Shown here: positions 1 to 3,556 of the stretch, piece after piece | Numbering within the stretch: the first letter of the stretch is position 1 | Layout of the letters: each line of letters begins with the position of its first letter | From: Palsa-739 sp036512155 | Lineage (GTDB): Bacteria > Actinomycetota > Thermoleophilia > Gaiellales > Gaiellaceae | Assembly (NCBI GenBank): GCA_036512155.1 | Contig: DATCBD010000053.1 | Coordinates: 1 to 7,242, forward strand | Length of the DNA: 7,242 nucleotides | Reading direction: 5' to 3' | Translations under genes and position numbers: made by a program | Notes under the pieces: model-generated | The model's database searches: none | What the model saw: only the letters and a program-made list of their open reading frames with translations | What the model was told of the DNA's origin: nothing

Positions 1-444
1 CTCGTCGTCGGACGCTCGGAAGGCAAGGTTCGTGCGCTGGAAGCGGGCGGCGCGGAGGTCGTCGCCGTTGACCGCTACGAGCCGGAATTGCTCGACGACG
101 TCTGGCTCGTCGTAGTCGTCGACGTCGAGCAGGGCGAGCGCGTCTTCGCGGATGCGAGCGGACGTCAGATCTTCTGCAACGTCGAGGACGTTCCGGAGCT
201 GTGCACGTTCATCCTGCCCGCGCTGCACCGGCGCGGTGACATCACGCTCGCGGTGTCGACCGGCGGCGCGTCGCCGGCGCTCGCGCAATGGCTGCGCGAC
301 CGCTTCGCCGCGCAGATCGGCTTCGAGCACGAGCAGCTCGCGCGCGAGCTGCGCCGCGTGCGCCCGTGGGTGAAGAAGACGTTTGATTCGTACGACGAGC
401 GGCGCGACTTCTTCCGCAATGCCGTCGCGAAGGCGCTCGGATGA
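1..444 (+). CDS. Precorrin-2 dehydrogenase / sirohydrochlorin ferrochelatase (CysG N-terminal type), 5' partial
   Basis: The reading frame is open from base 1, so the start lies upstream; 147 residues are visible. The family oxidises precorrin-2 to sirohydrochlorin with NAD+ and inserts Fe2+ to give siroheme, the cofactor of sulfite and nitrite reductases. Visible matches to CysG/Met8p are a Rossmann-strand segment (LVVGRS, residues 1-6), YEPELLDD before WLV (26-37), FCNVEDVPEL (58-67) with Asp63 at the position of the catalytic Asp104 of CysG, STGGASPALA (86-95), and the helical dimerisation region ending in VKKTFDSYDERRDFF. The glycine-rich NAD loop should lie about 35 residues upstream, outside the window. 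The usual ATDD segment after WLV is altered (WLVVVVDVEQG). The stop overlaps the cobA start by 4 bases (ATGA), so the pair is translationally coupled and mirrors the domain order of fused CysG. The family is clear; which of the two activities this copy has cannot be read from sequence. Confidence 0.9.
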   Translation, partial: LVVGRSEGKVRALEAGGAEVVAVDRYEPELLDDVWLVVVVDVEQGERVFADASGRQIFCNVEDVPELCTFILPALHRRGDITLAVSTGGASPALAQWLRDRFAAQIGFEHEQLARELRRVRPWVKKTFDSYDERRDFFRNAVAKALG

Positions 445-1151
445 CCGTCTGGCTCGTCGGCGCCGGCCCGGGGGACCCCGGGCTGATCACGGTGAAGGGG
501 CTCGAGCGCGTGCGCGCGTGCGACGTCATCGTCTACGACCGGCTTGTCGCGCGCGAGCTCGTCGACGAGGCTCCGGCCGACGCATTGCGCATCGAGCGCG
601 ACCGCCTCGACCAGGACGAGGTGAACGAGCTGCTCGTCGCGCTCGGCCGCCGCGGGGACGACGTCGTCCGGCTCAAGGGCGGAGACCCGTTCCTCTTCGG
701 CCGCGGCGGCGAGGAGGCGCTCGCGCTCGCCGACGCCGGCGTGCCCTTCGAGGTAATCCCCGGCGTCTCGTCGCTCGCATCCGTTCCCGGCTCCGCCGGC
801 ATTCCCGTCACGCACCGCGGCGTCGCCTCGGCCGTGACGGCGTTCGCCGCGCACGACGTCGAGGGCCTTGACGCGGAAGCGCTCGCGCACACGCCCGGGA
901 CGCTCGTCGCGTTCATGGGCCTCGCCGGCCTGGAGCGGCTCGCCGAGCGGCTCATCGAGCAGGGACGCACCGCCGGCACGCCCGCCGCCGTCGTCTCCGC
1001 CGGCACGACGCCCGACGAACGCGTCGTCACCGCGCCCCTCGGCGCGATCGCCCGCGAGGCGGAGGGACTACCGACCCCCGCTCTCGTCGTGATCGGCGAG
1101 GTGGTTGCGCTCCGCGCGTCGCTGCGCGCGGTGCGACGATCTGCAGCGTGA
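441..1151 (+). CDS. cobA: Uroporphyrinogen-III C-methyltransferase (SUMT)
   Basis: 236 residues, slightly shorter than usual for SUMT (about 250-260). It transfers two methyl groups from S-adenosylmethionine to C2 and C7 of uroporphyrinogen III, giving precorrin-2, the branch point to siroheme and cobalamin; it is cytoplasmic. Signature motifs are VGAGPGDPGLITVKG (6-20), VYDRLV (31-36), the SAM-binding RLKGGDPFLFGRGGEE (77-92), IPGVSS (106-111), GIPVTHRG (120-127) and the C-terminal PTPALVVIGEVV (211-222). The ATG start overlaps the upstream TGA and has a GAAGG Shine-Dalgarno at 429-433. Two departures from the family are visible: the loop that normally reads like VGKR-x-G-x-H before QEEIN is about four residues shorter (IERDRLDQDEVN, 51-62), and the usual TGH/SGH motif is AAH (136-138). 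The product feeds the adjacent dehydrogenase/ferrochelatase. No uroporphyrinogen-III synthase domain is fused to it. Confidence 0.94.
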   Translation: MTVWLVGAGPGDPGLITVKGLERVRACDVIVYDRLVARELVDEAPADALRIERDRLDQDEVNELLVALGRRGDDVVRLKGGDPFLFGRGGEEALALADAGVPFEVIPGVSSLASVPGSAGIPVTHRGVASAVTAFAAHDVEGLDAEALAHTPGTLVAFMGLAGLERLAERLIEQGRTAGTPAAVVSAGTTPDERVVTAPLGAIAREAEGLPTPALVVIGEVVALRASLRAVRRSAA

Positions 1152-2299
1152 CCCAGTTCCGCCGCGTCGACGCGCTCCCGCCGTACGCCTTCGCCGAGGT
1201 CGAGCGGCTCAAGCTCGAGCTGCGCCGCGCCGGCGAGGACGTCATCGACCTCGGCTTCGGCAATCCTGACGTGCCGCCGCCCGAGATCGCGGTCGAGAAG
1301 CTGCGCGAGGCCGCGCTCATCCCGCGGAACCACCGCTACTCCTCGAGTCGCGGGCTGCCGAACCTGCGCGCCGCGATCTGCGAGCTCTACCGCGACCGCT
1401 ACGGGGTCGAGCTCGACCCCGAGACCGAGGCGACGATGGCGCTGGGGTCGAAGGAAGGGCTCGTGCACCTGCTCTGGGTGCTGCTCGGGCCGGGCGACGC
1501 CGCGCTCGTGCCGAGCCCGAGCTATCCGATCCACCTGTTTGCGCCCGGATTCGCGGGCGCGACCGTCCACCGTGTGCCCGCGCTCGATTATGTCGCCGGC
1601 GTCCAGGAGGCATGGGAGGCCGCCGAGCCGCGGCCGCGCGTGCTGCTCGCGTCGTTCCCGCACAACCCGACGACGGCGTGCGTCGAACTGGCGGAGATGC
1701 AACGCCTCGTCGACTTCGCCCGCGAGCACGAGCTCGTGCTCGTGCACGACTTCGCGTACGCCGACCTCGCCTTCGACGGTTACCGGCCGCCGTCGATCTT
1801 CGAGGCGGAGGGCGCGCGCGAGGTCGCCGTCGAGCTGTACTCGCTCACGAAGGGCTTCTCGCTCGCGGGCTGGCGCATCGCGTTCGTGCTCGGCCGCGCC
1901 GACGTCGTCGGCGCGCTCGCACGGTTGAAGTCGTATCTCGACTACGGCAGCTTCCAGCCGCTGCAGATCGCCGCCACGGTTGCGCTCCGCGAGGCGCGGG
2001 ACCAGCCGGCCGAGGCGGCGGCGGTCTACGAGGGACGCAGGAATGCGCTGTGCGACGGCCTCGCCCGTGTCGGCTGGGAGGTCGAGCGGCCGCGCGCGAC
2101 GATGTTCGTGTGGGCGCCGATCCCGACCGGCGAGCCGTCGCAGGAGTTCGCACTTCGGCTGCTGCGCGAAGCGCACGTCGCCGTCAGCCCGGGCAGCGGC
2201 TTCGGCGCGGACGGCGAGGGCTACGTCCGCTTCGCGCTCGTGGAGAACGAACAGCGCATCGCGCAGGCCGTGCGTGGCATCCGCCGCGCGATCTGCTAG
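1148..2299 (+). CDS. alaC: PLP-dependent class I/II aminotransferase, AlaC-like (glutamate-pyruvate type)
   Basis: 383 residues, a full-length fold-type I aminotransferase, probably interconverting alanine/2-oxoglutarate and pyruvate/glutamate in the cytoplasm. The N-terminal LPPYAFAEVERLK (10-22), IDLGFGNPD (33-41), NHRYSSSRGLPNLRAAI (61-77) and the GSKEGLVHL segment are the pattern I associate with AlaC and related alanine/aspartate transaminases. Cofactor residues are Asn173 in FPHNPTTACVE, Asp201 and Tyr204 in HDFAYADLAFDGY, the Schiff-base Lys235 in YSLTKGFSLAGWR with Arg243, and the substrate-carboxylate Arg361 in YVRFAL. The GTG start overlaps the cobA TGA (GTGA, 1148-1151). No strong Shine-Dalgarno precedes it, so translation probably depends on coupling. 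Its place behind siroheme genes is not explained by a shared pathway. Substrate is inferred from family resemblance; an aspartate- or methionine-specific relative, or an LL-diaminopimelate aminotransferase, cannot be excluded. Confidence 0.78.
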   Translation: MTQFRRVDALPPYAFAEVERLKLELRRAGEDVIDLGFGNPDVPPPEIAVEKLREAALIPRNHRYSSSRGLPNLRAAICELYRDRYGVELDPETEATMALGSKEGLVHLLWVLLGPGDAALVPSPSYPIHLFAPGFAGATVHRVPALDYVAGVQEAWEAAEPRPRVLLASFPHNPTTACVELAEMQRLVDFAREHELVLVHDFAYADLAFDGYRPPSIFEAEGAREVAVELYSLTKGFSLAGWRIAFVLGRADVVGALARLKSYLDYGSFQPLQIAATVALREARDQPAEAAAVYEGRRNALCDGLARVGWEVERPRATMFVWAPIPTGEPSQEFALRLLREAHVAVSPGSGFGADGEGYVRFALVENEQRIAQAVRGIRRAIC

Positions 2300-2355
2300 C
2301 GTCATAGGCGTTCGAGGCGACGCTGCCTTCGTGAGTCTTTCGACCGAAGGAGGCG
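2298..2355 (+). promoter_or_regulatory. Leader with two possible hairpins; the second buries the Shine-Dalgarno of the first response regulator
   Basis: Hairpin 1 pairs AGCGTC (2298-2303, starting inside the alaC stop codon) with GACGCT (2319-2324). Hairpin 2 pairs CCTTCG (2326-2331) with CGAAGG (2345-2350), then, after a TGA bulge, GTC (2335-2337) with GAC (2342-2344) around a TTTC loop. It can be extended outward by CGCT (2321-2324) with GGCG (2352-2355), including one G-U pair and one mismatch. The Shine-Dalgarno AAGGAGG (2347-2353) lies in the 3' arm of hairpin 2. The outer extension competes with hairpin 1 for bases 2321-2324, so the two are partly exclusive. The pairings are read directly from sequence; any regulatory role is inference. 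No clear -35/-10 promoter or U-tract terminator is visible. Confidence 0.45.
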
Positions 2356-2358
2356 TGT

Positions 2359-2865
2359 ATGAAGATCCTCATTGCAGAAGACGAGACGCTGATCCGTCTC
2401 GACCTGCGCGCGATCCTCGAGCGGCACGGTTTCACGGTCTGTGCCGAGGCGCGCGATGGTCTCGAGGCGGTGGAGCTGGCGCGGTCGACGCAGCCGGACG
2501 CCGCGCTGCTCGACGTCCGCATGCCGAACCTCGACGGGATCGAGGCCGCGCGGCGCATCTACGCGGAGCGGCCGCTCCCGATCGTCATGCTGACCGCGTT
2601 CCGCGATCGCGCCACGGTCGACAAGGCTGTCGCGGCGGGCGTCTTCGGATACCTCCTGAAGCCGTTCCGCGAGGGAGACGTCGCGCCCGCGCTGTACGCC
2701 GCCGCCGCGCGGCACTCGGAGCTGCTCGCCGCGCGCCGGCGGGTGGGCACGGAGCAGCCCAAGCGCATCGACGTGGATCTCCCGTCGTCGAGCGGCCACG
2801 CGTGGCCCGTGCGCATCGAGCGCGCAGAAGACGGCTCGCTCGACGTCCGTGTGGTGCAGCCGTGA
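2359..2865 (+). CDS. Stand-alone response regulator receiver with unrecognised C-terminal tail
   Basis: 168 residues. Residues 1-120 are a CheY-like receiver: acidic pocket Glu7-Asp8, phospho-acceptor Asp52 in LLDVRMPNLDG, Thr79 and Lys101 in LLKPFRE. All residues needed for phosphorylation are present. Residues about 124-168 (RAARRR-like basic stretch, then IDVDLPSSSGHAWPVRIE and EDGSLDVRVV) match no output domain I know; they are not ANTAR, HTH or a cyclase. The ATG is preceded by a strong AAGGAGG at 2347-2353 with 5-base spacing, which fixes the start. By hand count the receiver is about 66% identical (71 of 107 positions, no gaps) to that of the next gene, so the two arose by duplication. 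The stop overlaps the next start by 4 bases. It may act as a phosphate sink, competitor or dimer partner for the ANTAR protein (inference). The cognate histidine kinase is not in the window. Confidence 0.88.
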   Translation: MKILIAEDETLIRLDLRAILERHGFTVCAEARDGLEAVELARSTQPDAALLDVRMPNLDGIEAARRIYAERPLPIVMLTAFRDRATVDKAVAAGVFGYLLKPFREGDVAPALYAAAARHSELLAARRRVGTEQPKRIDVDLPSSSGHAWPVRIERAEDGSLDVRVVQP

Positions 2866-3428
2866 GGGTGTTGATCGCCGAGGACGAGACGCTCATTCGC
2901 CTCGACCTGAAGGGGATGCTCGAGAGCGCGGGGCTCGAGGTGTGCGCGGAGGCGCGCGACGGCGTCGAGGCGGTCGAGCTGGCCGACTCGGCGGAGCCGG
3001 ATCTCGCCGTCCTCGACGTGAAGATGCCGCGTCTCGACGGGATCGAAGCGGCGCGCCGCATTCTCGACGGGCGGCCGATGCCGATCGTGATCGTGAGCGC
3101 TTTCACGGAGAAGAGCCTCGTGCGGCGGGCGGCCGAGGCGGGCGTCTATGGCTATCTGGCGAAGCCGTTCCGCGAGGAGGATCTCCTGCCCGCGATCGCG
3201 ACTGCACGGGCACGCTTCGATCAGCTCTCGGCCGTGCGCGAGCAGGTCGACTCGCTTGCCGAGGCGCTCGCCGCCCGCAAGGCGATCGAGCGCGCGAAGG
3301 GCCTCCTCATGCAGAACCAGGGGCTGACCGAGCAGGACGCATTTGCGCGGCTCCGGCGTGCCAGCCAGACGTCCGGCAGGCCGATGCGGGTCATCGCGGA
3401 GGCGATCATCCAGACGCTCGGCGCGTAG
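2862..3428 (+). CDS. ANTAR-domain response regulator (PdtaR/AmiR-NasT type RNA-binding antiterminator)
   Basis: 188 residues from the GTG at 2862, chosen because it gives MRVLIAEDET, matching MKILIAEDET of the gene before, and forms a GTGA overlap with the upstream stop. The receiver spans about 1-118, with Glu7-Asp8, Asp52 (VLDVKMPRLDG), Ser79 in place of Thr, and Lys101. A coiled helix (about 119-137) leads into an ANTAR domain (about 130-186) with ARKAIERAKGLLMQ (138-151), the LTEQDAFARLRRAS segment and RPMRVIAEAII (173-183), the hallmark three-helix RNA-binding output. Family members, once phosphorylated, bind paired small hairpins in leader RNA and prevent termination; M. tuberculosis PdtaR partners the kinase PdtaS. 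NasT-like members control nitrate/nitrite assimilation, which needs siroheme; this is suggestive given the genes upstream, but unproven. Target RNAs and the kinase are not visible here. Confidence 0.92.
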   Translation: MRVLIAEDETLIRLDLKGMLESAGLEVCAEARDGVEAVELADSAEPDLAVLDVKMPRLDGIEAARRILDGRPMPIVIVSAFTEKSLVRRAAEAGVYGYLAKPFREEDLLPAIATARARFDQLSAVREQVDSLAEALAARKAIERAKGLLMQNQGLTEQDAFARLRRASQTSGRPMRVIAEAIIQTLGA

Positions 3429-3438
3429 CTGCGGCGTT

Positions 3439-3482
3439 TTCGACCCCTCGGATCGGTGATGATGTCCCCAAGGTGGGTCGGA
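3439..3482 (+). promoter_or_regulatory. Possible long-range pairing over the Shine-Dalgarno of the secreted-protein gene
   Basis: CGACCC (3441-3446) is fully complementary to GGGTCG (3475-3480), extendable by a G-U and an A-U pair to 3439/3482. The 3' arm overlaps the ribosome-binding site AGGTGGG (3471-3477). The loop is about 28 bases, so this is weaker than the leader at 2298-2355 and may be chance in GC-rich DNA. No convincing promoter or terminator is seen between 3429 and 3484. Confidence 0.25.
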
Positions 3483-3484
3483 TC

Positions 3485-3556
3485 ATGCGTGTATTCCTGC
3501 TGGCTGCGGCGATCGCGCTCGTCGCCGGCGGAAGCGTTGCGCGTGCAGCGGCGCCG
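3485..3556 (+). other. Predicted Sec signal peptide
   Basis: A short n-region with Arg2, a hydrophobic core FLLAAAIALVAGG (4-16) and small residues before a likely cut after ARA or ARAAA (residues 19-23). No lipobox cysteine follows, so this is type I rather than lipoprotein processing. It supports the start at 3485 and an extracellular location, where cysteine pairs could form disulfides. Confidence 0.8.

Noticed and set aside
1..105. A large in-frame deletion in the NAD-binding domain of the siroheme dehydrogenase
   Set aside because: LVVGRS at first looks like the glycine-rich VVGGG loop with about 24 residues missing after it. It aligns better with the second Rossmann strand (VTVVAP position), which gives normal spacing to YEPELLDD, with the glycine loop lying upstream of the window.
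533..2305. 590-residue open frame on the minus strand across cobA and alaC
   Set aside because: It is antisense to two clear enzyme genes, has Arg/Ala/Asp-rich low-complexity translation without domains, and is the usual by-product of GC-rich third codon positions.
2300..2358. ANTAR-binding dual hexaloop motif in the leader
   Set aside because: Two adjacent hairpins are present, but neither shows a six-base loop with A at position 1 and G at position 4. One alternative fold gives a CGAGGC hexaloop, which has the G but not the A.
1980..2861. Upstream extension of the ANTAR regulator frame to 1980
   Set aside because: The frame is open upstream, but the extra residues are an out-of-frame reading of alaC and the first regulator. 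The receiver begins exactly at the GTG at 2862.
2849..3484. Upstream extension of the secreted-protein frame to 2849
   Set aside because: The extension is an out-of-frame reading of the ANTAR gene. The signal peptide and ribosome-binding site place the start at 3485.
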